DNA of 64,000 bases, from assembly GCA_963575745.1 (NCBI GenBank), contig CAUYUJ010019915.1:611432-675431 (forward strand), written 5' to 3'. Shown here in pieces: positions 31,750 to 42,679 of the stretch; position 1 is the first letter of the stretch; each line of letters opens with the position of its first letter. A program made the position numbers and the translations under genes. The notes under the pieces are model-generated. The model did not search any database. It was not told where the DNA came from and saw only the letters and a program-made list of their open reading frames with translations. Source of the DNA: Prorocentrum cordatum. Taxonomy: Eukaryota > Sar > Dinophyceae > Prorocentrales > Prorocentraceae.

Positions 31750-33874
31750 ATGTCAGGAGGCGATCGGCTGGGCAGCGACAGTGAACCAATGCAGGCGAGA
31801 AATGCGAAAGCAGAGACACGAGACACTTGCGGCGGCGCAAAAGCTGACGAGCACGGGCATGCAACAGACGGAGGAAGAGAGCAGGACAGTATGAATCACA
31901 AGCACGCATTCTATGATACACAGAGTGGGCGAGCTCAATACCAACGACGATACTACTGAGCTCCTCTGAGGTCCCCCATTCAAAGAGATGCGGCATGAAA
32001 CGTTTCTTGGGATCACCGAAGAAATATGGGATGGGCATACAGGGTAAGAGATGTGAAACAGCATTTACAAAGTGAGAGCAAGAGAAGCAGGGAGGGATGG
32101 CATCACAAGAGCTGGCCTTGCATCCGGAACGACAATCATCACGTGGCTGGCAATATCGAGCGGATGTAGCCCATCCATTACAATCAGTCTTTAGACGCTG
32201 GCGAGGACAAAGCACGGCAACTTCGCGGATATCCTAGTCATGCGGACGAGCATTTGAGAAGCATCAGTTCGATCGACGTGGCAATCCTTCATCCAATAAT
32301 TCATTCGAGGTCACGGAAGTCTCGTGCATATTTAATTGAGCAAGAACACGTTTCTGAAAATCCTCCCTCCACGGGTCGTCGGGGACGCGTGGTAGACAAT
32401 TGAGCCGTCTCCAGTTATCATGCAATTGATAAAACATACTGTTGATGAATATCCGATTGAGCTCATGGGCAACCAACCAGTTACTGCCATCCAGAATATC
32501 ATGAGATTCATCAACAAGCCTTTGGGAAACACGAGAGCGCCGAGCCAGACGATATTGTGCTGCAGCAGCATACCGAGCAATATCAACCGCTTGCAAAGGG
32601 AAACCGAGCTCCTTTAATCGATACACCAGATCAGGGCGCAGAGAGTGCCGAGGCCAGCCAATACCAGCTTGAAGCCCTTCACGCTGACACCGCCGAACTC
32701 AGCCGGCGAGAAGAATTGTGCGACGCACGTGAGGACGCTCATAGCCAACACAGTATAGCTGAGCATTGTCTGTGTGAGGCCAGCATTCAAGTTTTTGCAG
32801 AAAGATAATCGCAAACTGTATTTCTCCATCGGCAACCTCCACGAATCGGCATAACCATGCAGCCCAAATGCGGATGCCAAGGTAAGTGCCCATGTCTACG
32901 AACTGCAAAGTGGTGGCGATCCGGCTGGCGGACTTCATGCGTTCGATGATATGATTCCGACTTCGCGGAAAGTGAAAGATAATCAGAGTCTTCAATGTGT
33001 TGATCACAAGACCAGTAGCATATCCACATAAAACTAGTAGTCGGAAAAGCGTTGGAAGCGCGCAATGCAGAACCCCCGATACATGAGCCAGATCGTCTGC
33101 GAAACACTTACTAAACGATAACGGCCGAGGAAGAATGGCACACATACGACGGACCACAGGATCCAGAGCCAAAGCGAATATCGAACCAGACATCGGGCAG
33201 CCCTGCTTAATCCCAGAGAGGACGGCGAAGCCCATTAAGACTGCCCCAGAATATTCCGTTGATGCACGAGTATTGTTGTAGAGCGCGCGGGTACTGTGCA
33301 CAATGAATGCAGGCAGTCCCATGACCATAAGCACCCAGAAGATCCAGGAGTGAGCGAGGCTAGGAAAGGCCGTTTTGAAATCCACCAATGTAGCCCCACA
33401 ATCTCGATTGCCCTCTACATCACCCCATATCGACAGCGACGACGAGACCTCCAAAAAATTATCAGCCATCTGTCTACCCTTAACGAACCCCGCCTGAGCC
33501 CAGTCTACTGTATATTGTGCTTGCTGTGCAAGACCCGAGTCGATCGAGTGCGAGATCATTTTGCTCGAGGTGCCAGATAGCGAAAGTGGACGAGTGGTAG
33601 CGGGCGCGCGTGCAATATCCATAGCTTCGCTAGAGAGAATACTCTTAGGTAAGAAAACCATGTAGCAGTAATTGAAATCAACAGGCAGCACTTCTCCTCC
33701 CAAAACGCACTGGTAAACCTCATAGAGTATTTGACTAGCACCATCTCCTCCGAAGTGATAGCATGAGAAAGGGATACCATCAGGATCAGGGGCGGCGTCG
33801 ATCTTTTTCCGAAGCATTTCTCGGAACGTTCCGAGAGAGATCTGCCAGCGAACGTCGCGCGAGGCGGCTTGCAC
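31750..33874 (-). pseudogene. Non-LTR retrotransposon reverse transcriptase relic (5' truncated, frameshifted)
   Basis: The frame 33874-32699 encodes most of a LINE-type reverse transcriptase: DPDGIPFSCYHF near the start, FLPKS (74-78), motif A LVDFKTAFPS with Asp165, motif B SGIKQGCPMSGSIF (220-233), motif C CFADDLAHV (257-265, a variant of YxDD) and the thumb beyond. The C-terminal part continues after frameshifts near 32800 and 32630 (MYRLKELGFPLQAVD onward) and further down to about 31750 (for example PHLFEWGTSEEL). No endonuclease domain is found upstream; similarity stops at about 33880 where a GAT microsatellite begins, as expected for 5' truncation or replacement. The catalytic motifs are intact but the protein cannot be made in one piece. 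It has no zinc-finger tail and looks like a different family from the other three LINE relics. Confidence 0.88.
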
Positions 33875-33879
33875 GAAAG

Positions 33880-34225
33880 GACGATAGTGCTGATGATGCT
33901 GATGATGGTGATCACTATGATGATGAGAATAATGATGATGAGGATGATGATGATGATGGTGGCGATGGTGGCGATGGTGACGATGGTGATGGTGATGCTA
34001 CTAAGGAAAAAGAATAACAATAATGATAGATGATGATGATGATAATGATGATGATGGTGATGATGGCGATGGTGGCGATGATTGCGACGAGGGCGACAAC
34101 GACGACGACGACGACGATAACGGTAACGCTGATTGAACATACGACAGCATGACGCCGACGATGGTGGTGACGAAGGTGATGACGATGAAAAATTACAATG
34201 GCGATGGCACTGCTGGCGATGATGA
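33880..34225. repeat. GAT/GAC microsatellite
   Basis: ATGATG, GGCGATGGT and GACGAC triplets replace the 5' part of the adjacent retrotransposon relic. Open frames are poly-Asp or poly-His/Ile artefacts. Confidence 0.9.
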
Positions 34226-34547
34226 TGACGATGATGATTTTAAAGAGAGTCGGGGCTCAAGGGGAGGGTGAAAGCGGAAAGGGGAGGTCGAGCCCTCTGC
34301 CCGCGGAGACCGCGCATGATGCCGCCGCGCGCTACGCGCACGTGCTGTAGTATCTCAATCTGCCCCGCACAGCGCGCGATCGGCGGGGCGCGCCGCCGCC
34401 GACCAAAGATCTGAACATAAGTCATCCACAACCACTGCGTGAGGACAGGCAAGAAGATTTCGTACACAAGATGAGAGGTGTGTGCACGAGGCGGGTCAGC
34501 CCGAAAAACTCACTCACTGCACCTGTCACGTGCCTCACTCGTCAGCT

Positions 34548-35168
34548 CTATTGATTCACCAACCATTCAGTCCATTCCTGTAGCTCCTCCATGTATCCAG
34601 GCACGCACCGTAGATGCCGTGCTTCGAGCTGGCGCGTGACGGTCACGCGGTAGCGCTTCTCGCCCAAGATGAGTTTGGCCTGGTCCTTCTTCGCCGTCTT
34701 GGTGATCCTGCATGCCCTGATGAGCTGCGCCGCCTCCTCGACCTTCTCGCAGCTGTTGGAGACCTCCATCGTCTTCTTGAGATGCGCCACGTTGGCGCTT
34801 CCGACCTCGTGCATCTCTGCCAGGCCGACCAGGAGCACGCCGAACATCAGAGTATGGAGAGGCCCCAGTAGTGGCATGTCTGGGTTCTTCTTCCGCACCT
34901 GCTTGAGTAGCGGGGGGGGCGGCTCGCAGAATCCCTTGTCCTGAACCTGAATGCCCATGTGCTTCTGCTCGCCCTGGTTGAGGCTCTTGCCCCCTCGCTT
35001 CGCCATTGGCGGGGCAGCTGCTGGACCTGTGGGCCCGCGCTTGCCGTCGTTGCCAATACTCCCAGACGCTGGCGAGGATGCCTGGGGGCGCCTTGTTGCC
35101 TTCATCGGAGGCGCGCGTCGTAGTAGCTGCGAAAACCTGCGATCTGGCGCGAGCCCGACGAGTACCAC
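34548..35168 (-). CDS. Small ORF downstream of LINE relic A (3'-ORF family)
   Basis: An intact frame of 206 residues with unknown function. The N-terminal 55 residues are basic and Ala/Pro/Gly-rich; MAKRGGKSLNQGEQKH is a likely internal start. Next come PPPPLLKQVRKKNP, a helix-like segment LLGPLHTLMFGVLLVGLAEM, an amphipathic stretch and CRITKTAKKDQAKLIL, ending at EWTEWLVNQ. Segments with the same order, an [LRP]-G-[AP]-[PL] turn before a hydrophobic helix and later an [RK]-x-x-K basic stretch before Leu-x-Leu/Ile, occur at 48522-49226 and 51900-52480 behind the other two relics. The position just after the zinc-finger ORF is the same in all three. It may be part of the element (an RNA- or DNA-binding accessory) or a captured flanking gene. 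Confidence 0.5.
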   Translation of the reverse strand: MVLVGLAPDRRFSQLLRRAPPMKATRRPQASSPASGSIGNDGKRGPTGPAAAPPMAKRGGKSLNQGEQKHMGIQVQDKGFCEPPPPLLKQVRKKNPDMPLLGPLHTLMFGVLLVGLAEMHEVGSANVAHLKKTMEVSNSCEKVEEAAQLIRACRITKTAKKDQAKLILGEKRYRVTVTRQLEARHLRCVPGYMEELQEWTEWLVNQ

Positions 35169-35226
35169 ACTCTGATGCAGTAGGTAATGGCCGATGTGCG
35201 CTCAAGGTTGGGCGTCCCTGCACAGG

Positions 35227-36264
35227 TCAAAGCTCCTTCACAATCCAAGGTTTGTTTGATGCGTGGACTGACACGGGTACATGAGAAAGCAAATGGCGCC
35301 TAAACGCGTCCACTGAGCCAAAAGTCAACGGTGACGACGCTGATTTCGCATTCGTGGTCGCTCTCCGGGTTCGGGTTTTCGCTCGTAGTCTCCGAAATGG
35401 CCGTGCAGATGAAGGCCTCGTCGTCTCGAACTCGGTCTGTGTCGATCGCTGCTCGATATACTGAAGTGATGATGGTGCCGTTCGTCGCGCACGTGTGCTC
35501 GATGCGCTGCGTGTCCGTGCTCGCGAAGTAGATGGTGCCGATGACGCTCGCGCAATAAGCGCGCGCGTTGACGAGGATGGAGGCCGCGCGGGGGCTCCAG
35601 AGGCATCGAAGGCTTCATGTTGAGGGCCCAAAGGGGCCTCTGGATCGATATCACGCGATACCACAACACGGCATATAGGGCACTCTAGTTTTTCGGGCAG
35701 GCGGCACGGCCACGCCTGTGCAGTATTGGACCGAATGCAACGGCGGGTGGTCCAACTCCTCAATACATGGCGTGAGCAATGATCTCTGGTACGAAATACC
35801 GCGTCGCATCTCAGGCACTTGTTGTCAAGGATCAGCAGGCCGAGCACGCTCCTCATTGCGTGGCATGGCTCCTTGCTGCGAGTCTGATGCGCGCGTAGCG
35901 CAGCGAGAGACGGGAAGGCGCGGCCGCAGACCGTGCCGTTTGCCAAAGTAATTTCGCACAAGTAGGCGGGTAGGTCATCCACGCCCGCCACCTCAGTTTC
36001 CGTAGGAAGAAACTCCTCCAAGTGGGCACCGTGCGGTGACCATTGACGCGAAAAGAAACTCGCTCGTAGTGTGCGGGGGTCCACGGCAGCGCACATGTCA
36101 CGAAGAGCGGGATCTGCCATGAGCCGTCGGAAATCACGAGGTTGCCATTCGTGCCGTAGTTCAGTGGCCAAATCCAGTGTGAGGAGAGTGCCGATGTCAC
36201 GGGCCAGCTGCTTCGCCCATGGGTGGATGTTGCTCTCGATGTTGATCTCTCCGTTCTCCGTCAA
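35227..36264 (-). pseudogene. LINE relic A: C-terminal domain with zinc fingers
   Basis: A 345-codon frame, the C-terminus of the element polyprotein, cut off from the reverse transcriptase by a frameshift near 36280. A helical part (HPWAKQLARDIGTLL, then RDMCAAVDPRTLRASFF) comes first. Three Cys/His clusters follow: CEITLANGTVCGRAF with later HQ..CH; CLRCDAVFRTRDHCSRH; and CPICRVVV. The first two fit C2H2-like spacing. The remainder is Arg/Ser-rich and ends NKPWIVKEL. Related LINEs use such fingers to bind target or template nucleic acid. Confidence 0.7.
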
Positions 36265-36288
36265 AACGGGAACAGCGCATTTTGCCTG

Positions 36289-36990
36289 TCACTCCACTGC
36301 AAGCGCACCGAAGAACCCCGTCAAGAAGTGAAGGTGCTGCTCTATGTCAGTCATCATGTCGCGCCACCAACAGAGACGGCGCACCGTAAGCTCAAGCGCA
36401 ACAGGTGCCAACCTCCAGTATCTCCAAACATGCAAGGTGGGCCATGTCCGATGTACACCGCGTCGTTCCGAACGTGCGCGGCCTTCGAGCATGGAGCGCA
36501 ACAAGACCACCAAGCTGGTGTCGGGGGCCTTGGCATCAGCCCTCGTGCACATGTAGCTCTCGCCGCCAGACGCGGCCGCACAGTGGACGCATCCTCCGAA
36601 CAGAAGGCGACGAGGACGCCATCCTGCCTTGGAGTGCCAGAACCCGCTCAGCTGATTCCACGCTCGGTTGATAGCTCGTAATCTTTCATGACGTTCGGCT
36701 ACATTGCTGCCTGAGGCGGAGAACATGCCGCCGAGATGCTTCAGCCGAGGTAAAGCCGCGCCGACAATCGCGTTGCCGGCGACAAGTGCCTGTGGAATGC
36801 CTCGACGCAAAACGGCAACAACGATCTCTGCCTTAGTGCGATTCTGTTTGCACCCCATGCTTCACCGCTCTCGTCCAAGCACGCGGCGCCCAAGTTGCTG
36901 GCGCTGCGGATCTCCTCTGGGGGTGTCTCGGGAGGGGGCGCCAGAAGCTTGAGAAGATCGTCAATGAAAATAGCCCACGCCGACGTTCAC
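36289..36990 (-). pseudogene. LINE relic A: reverse transcriptase palm end and thumb
   Basis: A shifted frame next to the upstream ORF reads SAWAIFIDDLLKLL, with the catalytic FIDD box at 36957-36968, showing that the reverse transcriptase continues across a frameshift. The next frame (36858-36289) holds the thumb: KHLGGMFSASGSNVAERHE, then AWNQLSGFWHSKAG and GGESYMC, which match the LG..., FW.S and G.E.Y positions seen at 50516-50794. Confidence 0.75.
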
Positions 36991-39093
36991 AGCGTCGCCG
37001 AACATGTCGCAATGGGCCAATGTGAACTTGGAAAAACTGCGGGTAAGCTCGTTATACTCCTCAATACTGGCGTAATAATTTGCCATGAAAAACTCTGGCT
37101 CGTTGCTGCCTCCCATGAGCCCTCCACTGCCTGCACGTAGATAAAGCCACTGCTGCGGCGTGGAGGTGCGCATAACGGCCTCAGAGCGGCGCTGGTGAAG
37201 GAACTCGATATTGGTGTGGATGCGGTCTTGTCGTTCGTCAGGTTCGCCTTCCTGCGTGTGATAGTAGGTCGCGCGGTCGCCTGCGATGCGGTTCAGATCG
37301 TCGTGCCTACCGCTCTGGAAGGCTGATCTTTGGTCGTAAGATTTCGCTACAACAGTCCATCTGCATGTTCTGATTCTGTGAGCCACGATCCGTGATAAAC
37401 ACATCATACCCTCACGTCGTCTCATTCGAACTCCCCCGCATGCCCATTCGGGCGGTCGGAAGGGGCCACCCTCCGCTTTAACAATGCGTCTGTAGAAACC
37501 TCGCCACCAAGGACAAAATGCATGTAGTAGGCGAAGGCCAGGTACTCCTGGTAGTCCTTTCTTCTTATCGAGGGCGAATGTCTGGCTCATGTTGGCTTGA
37601 CTCGGGGCCCTCATTGATGCTCTTGCCAACGCGTGAATCTCGATGAGTATCTTGGTGGGCTTCGTGAAATGATCCAATGGTAGCTTCCTCATGGTCGGGT
37701 CAATCGTCTCCCCGAAGTCCATCGGGTCGAACGCTTGAAAGAGTCCGAGGCCAGCAGTCTGGGCGGCAGGCTTGCTGAGGAAGGAGGGGTTGGTGGCAAT
37801 CAGATACACCTCGGTCGGCGAACTCCAGCACGGTGCGAACTTTCTGCGTTTCATCTTCCAGAGGTGGCGCCTGGTGGCGTTGAAATAGTCGTCGCCGGCT
37901 AAGAGGTCGCGGACGCCGATGTGGGTGCCAGGTCCGTCAGGTCGCGGAGGTAGTTGCATTCGTTCCCCGTGCTTTGTGGCCTGCGGGGCGAGCATGGTGA
38001 CCAGGTAGGTGTCGTCGAGCGTGCCCGCGTTGAAACCTCCGTCGCATCCTGGAACACTCAATGCAGCAATCCACTCGTCTGCGGATGGTTGGCACGAAGG
38101 TAATGAACGAAAATCTCTCCTGCGAGCTCCAATCCCCCGATGAGCACGACGTCTAGCGGCTGCACGCATGTCAGCGAGTCGACGATCGGCCCATCCTTCT
38201 CGAATCTGCTGGTCCAAGTCGCTGTCCTGGTGTAGTCGTACTCTGCGGATGTGCCTGTGAAGAAGTTGTGCCAGGTGCTTCACATCCTCGCCAGCAGCGC
38301 CGGGAGCGCGGCGACGAAACGCCGAGCGCTTGGAGGCGCCTAGCTCCGCGAGCAGGGTCAGTCTCCTCCTCATCGCTTGCCCGCACCAGTCGGGGCGCTC
38401 CTGACTGGACGCGAAATGCTTGAGAGCGACTTGCCTGGTGACAGCGACGAAGAGGTGCATGTACCTGTCGGGCGAGGGGTCAGCACGCACTTCCGCAAAC
38501 TCCTCCTGGTACTTCTCTAGGTTATCCTGAAAACCCTGCAGAAAGCCTTCCCGTCCTTGTCCTTCCTGAAGGCATCTGCACAGGGTGGGCCAACTCCAGC
38601 ATGACCGTACGGTGCTATCGTGCCCAGGGCAAGGGTGCTGAAAGTATCCAACGATCGGGACGTGATCAAAAAAGTACTTGCTCTTTCGTGTCCGCCTTGC
38701 CGAAGCCATCCAACGTCGACAAGTAGCGTCTGGAAGCAGTGATACTGGAGCGAAAATGTAGTCGATGGTCGTCGCCCCGTGATGTCCTATGCAGGTGGCC
38801 CCCACCTTGTAGTGGGTGTTGAGAGCGCCTATCGAGTGCAGTCGCATGAGTGCGTGCAGGGCTTTGCCGTTCTCGTTCTCGTGACCATTGTCGAAAGGTC
38901 CTATGCACTCGTCGTTAACCTGTTTGTTGCCTATCTTGCCAAGGCCCGTATTGGCGTCAGTGAGGATGATCGGCACTCTGCGAAAAGCACATCTGCGTAG
39001 AAGCTGGTCGATCCATTCTCGCAACAGCTCAACCTTTGCGCCATCCTGGGCGTGCCCGCGCTGTGCGGGGCCGAGGCTCGAAATACGCGACAA
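36961..39093 (-). pseudogene. LINE relic A: endonuclease C-terminus, linker and reverse transcriptase core
   Basis: The longest element frame in the window (710 codons). Endonuclease motifs: ILTDANTGLG (43-52, Asp/Asn active-site pair), ATTIDYIF (107-114) and FDHVPIV (142-148, catalytic Asp-His). A basic linker carries IREGWADRRLADM (297-309), shared with relic B. Reverse transcriptase motifs follow: KKGLPGVPGLRLLHAF (511-526), motif A VAKSYDQRSAFQS with Asp587 (582-594) and a G-rich motif B SGGLMGGSNEPEFF (656-669). The frame is lost at the end (GVGYFH) just before the FIDD box, which is in another frame. It is intact internally, so decay is not very old. Confidence 0.88.
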
Positions 39094-39560
39094 TCACGCG
39101 GAGGAGCAAGGGGCCCTTAGTGATGTCAACCATGCCGCCACGGCCTGCGATGATGGCGGGTGGAGTCTCGATGGCCGATATATCGGTAGCACGTAGTCGT
39201 TCGCCGAGGAGAATACTGCATCCCGCACTCTTGTTCGTGCAAGCTCCTGGTTGTCAAGGGAAATGTACCACGTTGTGGTAGACGGTGCTCTCACGAATAT
39301 GAGCAGGCCTGGGGTCGCCTTGGGCGAATGCAGCTGGGCGTCGTCGACCAGTGCCTGTGAGCCCGCCGATCGCGATGCTGCGGTAGGCGACGGAGAGTTC
39401 CTGCAGGCGGAGGTTCTGCAAGCTGCAGACATTGTGGGTCAGGATCGGGAATCTTCTCAACAGCTGCAGCGCAATCGCACTTCTCATGGCAGCGGTGGCG
39501 CAGCCCCACGGCACCAACGGCGGGCCATGGCGGGCGCTGTCTGGGAAAAAGGCAGACGGA
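39094..39560 (-). pseudogene. LINE relic A: endonuclease N-terminus, frameshifted
   Basis: A minus-strand frame reads RRFPILTHNVCSLQNLRLQEL (about 39455-39395), the start of an AP endonuclease with its metal-binding Asn. Another frame continues with TWYISLDNQELARTR (about 39285-39235), and a third covers RVIVAYFEPRPRTAR near 39080. At least two frameshifts separate this from the 36961-39093 frame. Confidence 0.65.
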
Positions 39561-39599
39561 TGCGATAAACCGTGTCGCTCCTGGAACGAGCCCGAGTGG

Positions 39600-39602
39600 C
39601 TT

Positions 39603-39690
<88 letters not shown>
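39600..39690. repeat. ATG/GAT microsatellite
   Basis: About 30 uninterrupted GAT triplets at the 5' boundary of LINE relic A. Confidence 0.97.
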
Positions 39691-39796
39691 CAATGGTGCT
39701 GAAGGGGATGATGAGGACGTGCGCGCGCATAGAAAGTCTGAAACCCTTTGCACTGATCGAAACCAGTTGCCTTAGCCAGCCCAACCAGTCAGTCCA

Positions 39797-40045
39797 ACCC
39801 ATGCGGGTGGAACCTTATACGGATGGAACCCTATGTGGGTGGAACTGAAGATGGGTCGGTGGGACCAAAAAACGGGTGGAACCCGATGTGGGCTGAACCA
39901 AATACGGGTGGAACCCCCAAAAGTGTGGAACCCTATGCGGGTGGCACCCTATGCAGGTAGAACCGAAAACGGGTGCAACCCTGTATGGGTGGAACCTTAC
40001 GCGGGTGGAACACAATGCTGGTGGCACCGAAAAATGTGTGGATCC
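39797..40045. repeat. GGGTGGAACC minisatellite
   Basis: Variants of CGGGTGGAACCCTAT, about 15-18 bases long, are repeated over ten times (ATGCGGGTGGAACC, TACGGGTGGAACC, ATGCAGGTAGAACC). It does not encode a recognisable protein. Confidence 0.88.
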
Positions 40046-40881
40046 CTACCTGGGCGGGCGAACACGAACAGGCAGGCCAGGCGGGTCTGGGACGGACCAG
40101 ATCGAGCGGGCGGGACATTGAAGCGCGAAGTCCGCGTTGTGGAAGAACCACGCGCGCTTCGCGAGCTTGGGTTTCAATCCAACAGAAGATATAAGTCGCG
40201 CCCATGCCACACGAATCCCGGAAACGATCAGTTCGCCTGGCGAGGAACACAACTCAACACAACTCTTAGCAACGTCATGCATAAAATAAGGATTCACCTC
40301 TCGATACTTGATCCGTGTAAACGATGTGCCGAAATGGGTGGGGGACGAATGCAAACTTTACCGCCAGGGCCGTGGGTGAAGCTCTCCCTGGGCACGAGTC
40401 GTGAAAGGGGCAAGAAACGTGTGAGGGGCGTGCCGAAATTGAAGGCGGGTCCGTCCTGCGGGCGCGGCCATCGCTCGCGCCAGCGCGAAACGCAGTGCCA
40501 TCGCGACCCAGTTGACAAAGAGAAGAGGGACTTATTATTCCTTTCCAAAGGCCCACGATTTGGCAATCAAAAACAGGCCTAGATACCAGCCATACCGATA
40601 ATCTGGAACCTGCACCCAAGACGCTGAAATATGGACCGCGTTGGGCTCGGAAAGGGATCGCTGTTCCTTCGGTTATTCCGTGGTTGTTCCCCTGGCCCTC
40701 CTCGTGCACCCAGGCGCTTTGGGTGCCAAAAACCATATCGTTCCTTATGCAGCGTTCCTTACTTCAGCAGCCCGACTGCACCCCCTCGCTCAACTACCCC
40801 CAACGTAGAAGACGAAGACCGGACAAGGATTGGACCAGAACAAACCCAGGATCTCTGAGACGTGGCTGTCCAGGAAGACTG
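40046..40881. other. No supported gene; one unit related to a downstream tandem repeat
   Basis: At 40325-40440 the phrase TGTGCCGAAATGGGTGGGGG, a spacer, then GAAACGTGTGAGGGGCGTGCCG resembles a unit of the tandem array at 41585-41960. The rest carries no coding sequence I can support. Confidence 0.5.
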
Positions 40882-41048
40882 ACTACCTACCAAACTACCC
40901 CAACCCAACCCGAAGACCCGAATTTCGCCCGAATTTCGGGTTGAGGGGGTACGGGTTCCATGTCTTTTTGTTCCCCGACCCCCCCCCACAGGAAATGGAG
41001 GGCAAATAGAGGCCTTCGGGTTGGGTTGGGGTGGTTTGGTGGGTGGTG
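40882..41048. mobile_element. MITE-like element, family CCAACCCAACCCGAAG, copy 1
   Basis: Left end ACTACCTACCAAACTACCCC continuing CAACCCAACCCGAAG; the inverted right end is CTTCGGGTTGGGTTGG, then GGTGGTTTGGTGGGTGGT. The terminal repeats are about 33 bases. The 165-bp body includes GACCCGAATTTCG, GTACGGGTTCCAT and GGAAATGGAGGGCAAAT, all shared with copy 2 at 42915-43078. No ORF. Confidence 0.85.
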
Positions 41049-41584
41049 AAAGATGCATCTGGCGCGTGGTGAAAGATGTATCTGGCGCCTCGGCTGCTCC
41101 AGAGCGCCGTGGGGCACGCTGAAAGCGATCCGGAACGCTCTGGGACGATGCATTCCGGTCCTGGCCCCGCCCGAGCCACACCTGCCAGGAGCCTCCCAGT
41201 GCGGGAGGGGCGGCGGCCCACGCGGGACCGCGGGAACGGGGAGGGGCACGCAGCGAGGAGCCGGAGGCCCGCGAGCGCCTGCCGTGCTGGAGCAGGGAGC
41301 GCGGGCGAGGCAGCGAGGGCCGAGCGGCAAGGCGGCGCCGGCACCAGTTCGTGCCCACGAGGCCAGGGCACGCTCGCGCCTTTCAGGATCTGGGCCGGTG
41401 GGCCACACGGCCGGAGGGCCCACGCCGTGTGCGGGCATGCCCCTGACCTCAGGAGCATGCCCCGCCTCGGGCTGCAGCATCATAGCCACCACCACCTTCC
41501 GTCCTCCCAACTTCGTTACCGTCGACGCCACCGATGGACGTCACTCTCAGCATTGCCGCCACCACCGTCCGTCCTTCCAGCGCG

Positions 41585-41960
41585 AGCTGGGTGTGCCGAA
41601 ATGGGCGGGCCGACGTTATGCGAACGCACACAGCGGGGCCCTCGGTGGAGCTCTTTGGGGGGCAGGAATCGTGTGAGGGGTGCCGAACTGATCGGGGCAA
41701 CGCCATGCAACCACACCCAATGGAGCCCTTGGTGTGTTGGGCAGGAAACGTGTGAGGGGTGTGCCGGAAAGGGCGGGGCGACGCCATCCAAACGTACCCA
41801 CCAAGACCCACCAAGGCACGAAGCGTTTGGGAGTGTGCCGAAATGGGCGGGGCGACGCCATGCGAACGCGCCCACTGGGAACGTCGCTGGAGCTTCTCGG
41901 GGGGCAGAAAACATGTGAGTGATGTGCAACACTATGGGCGGGGCGACGCCAGGCGAACGC
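41585..41960. repeat. ~75-90-bp degenerate tandem repeat, five copies
   Basis: Each unit begins TGTGCCGAAATGGGCGGGGC, continues GACGCCATGCGAACGC and usually ends GGGGGGCAGGAAACGTGTGA. Starts lie near 41590, 41678, 41759, 41835 and 41930. Unit lengths vary and frames rotate, so it is not coding. Confidence 0.85.
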
Positions 41961-41984
41961 AGGCGGAGCTCCGGCGTCTTGGGA

Positions 41985-42150
41985 GCCAGGACCGCCCTAA
42001 GACGGCCGAAGAGGCTCCCAAGAAGCCTCCACAGGTCCCCAATAGGCCCAAGGAGGCCCCTAAGAGGCCTCTAAGAGGCTCCCAAGAGGCCTCCTCCTTC
42101 TCGTCCTCCTCCTCCTTCCTCCTCCCTCTCCTCATCCTCCTCTTCCTTCC
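41985..42150. repeat. GGCCCCTAAGAGG-type 11-12-bp array plus CTC block
   Basis: Phrases GACGGCCGAAGAGGCTCC, CCAAGAAGCCTCC and CCTAAGAGGCCTCTAAG are the reverse-strand form of the TCTTGGGGCC motif at 3560. A CTC-rich block follows (42090-42150). Confidence 0.65.
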
Positions 42151-42356
42151 CCAACGTGTTCCCCGAAGGGTTTCGTATCCTAAAAGGCAGGGAGCGGTGG
42201 TGATTCGTCGTAGGCGTCTTCGATAGCAACCTCGTGGCCTCGACGAAAACTGCCAGAATTGTCAGGCTGCCCACCCCCAAACAAAAAAAAACTCTACACC
42301 ATCCTAGGGTTCAGGATGACCATGGGCAGGGATGGTGGTGGTGTGTGTAGATTTAG

Positions 42357-42501
42357 GTCGGGCCCTACAGGGGGATTTTGGACGAAAACTAAAAAATAAT
42401 CAAAAAATGCTCAACAAATGCTCAAAAATTGTCAGAAAATCGTCCCCGGCATATGTTTTGGCTGTTTTTGAACATTCCTCCTGTAGAGGGAAGTCCCCGA
42501 C
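42357..42501. mobile_element. MITE-like element, family GTCGGGCGTGTCCC, copy 1
   Basis: Starts GTCGGGCCCTACAGG (internally deleted end) and finishes CCTGTAGAGGGAAGTCCCCGAC. Its body shares GGATTTTGGACGAAAA, TCAACAA, AAATCGTCCCC and TTTGAACATTCC with copy 2 at 42680-42815. Confidence 0.8.
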
Positions 42502-42679
42502 GTAAGTGTAGATGCGCTTCGTGGACGGGAGAGGGCTCGGGACGGGAGGCCAGAAGAAGCCACGGAGGCCAGGAGGGAAGAGACGAGACGCAAGGATGGC
42601 GGGGCGGGCCGGCGGGAAGGCAGAGAAGGAGGCAGAGAGGTGGTGGAGCAACGACCCGCCGCAAGCTGGCCAGGCGTAG

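Larger units (their letters stand above)
34548..39560 (-). mobile_element. LINE relic A: endonuclease, reverse transcriptase, zinc fingers and downstream ORF
   Basis: Read on the minus strand, the order is AP-type endonuclease (about 39500-38640), linker, reverse transcriptase (about 37900-36290), three-finger C-terminal domain (36264-35227) and a separate small ORF (35168-34548). Frameshifts near 39090, 36975 and 36280 break the coding path, so the copy is inactive. Its 5' end abuts an ATG/GAT microsatellite (39600-39690). Organisation matches the relics at 44.7-49.2 kb and 50.3-52.5 kb. Confidence 0.85.

Noticed and set aside
33541-33565. CATTTTGCTCGAGG as a spliced-leader relic
   Set aside because: It lies inside the reverse transcriptase coding sequence of the opposite strand and the 5' half does not match.
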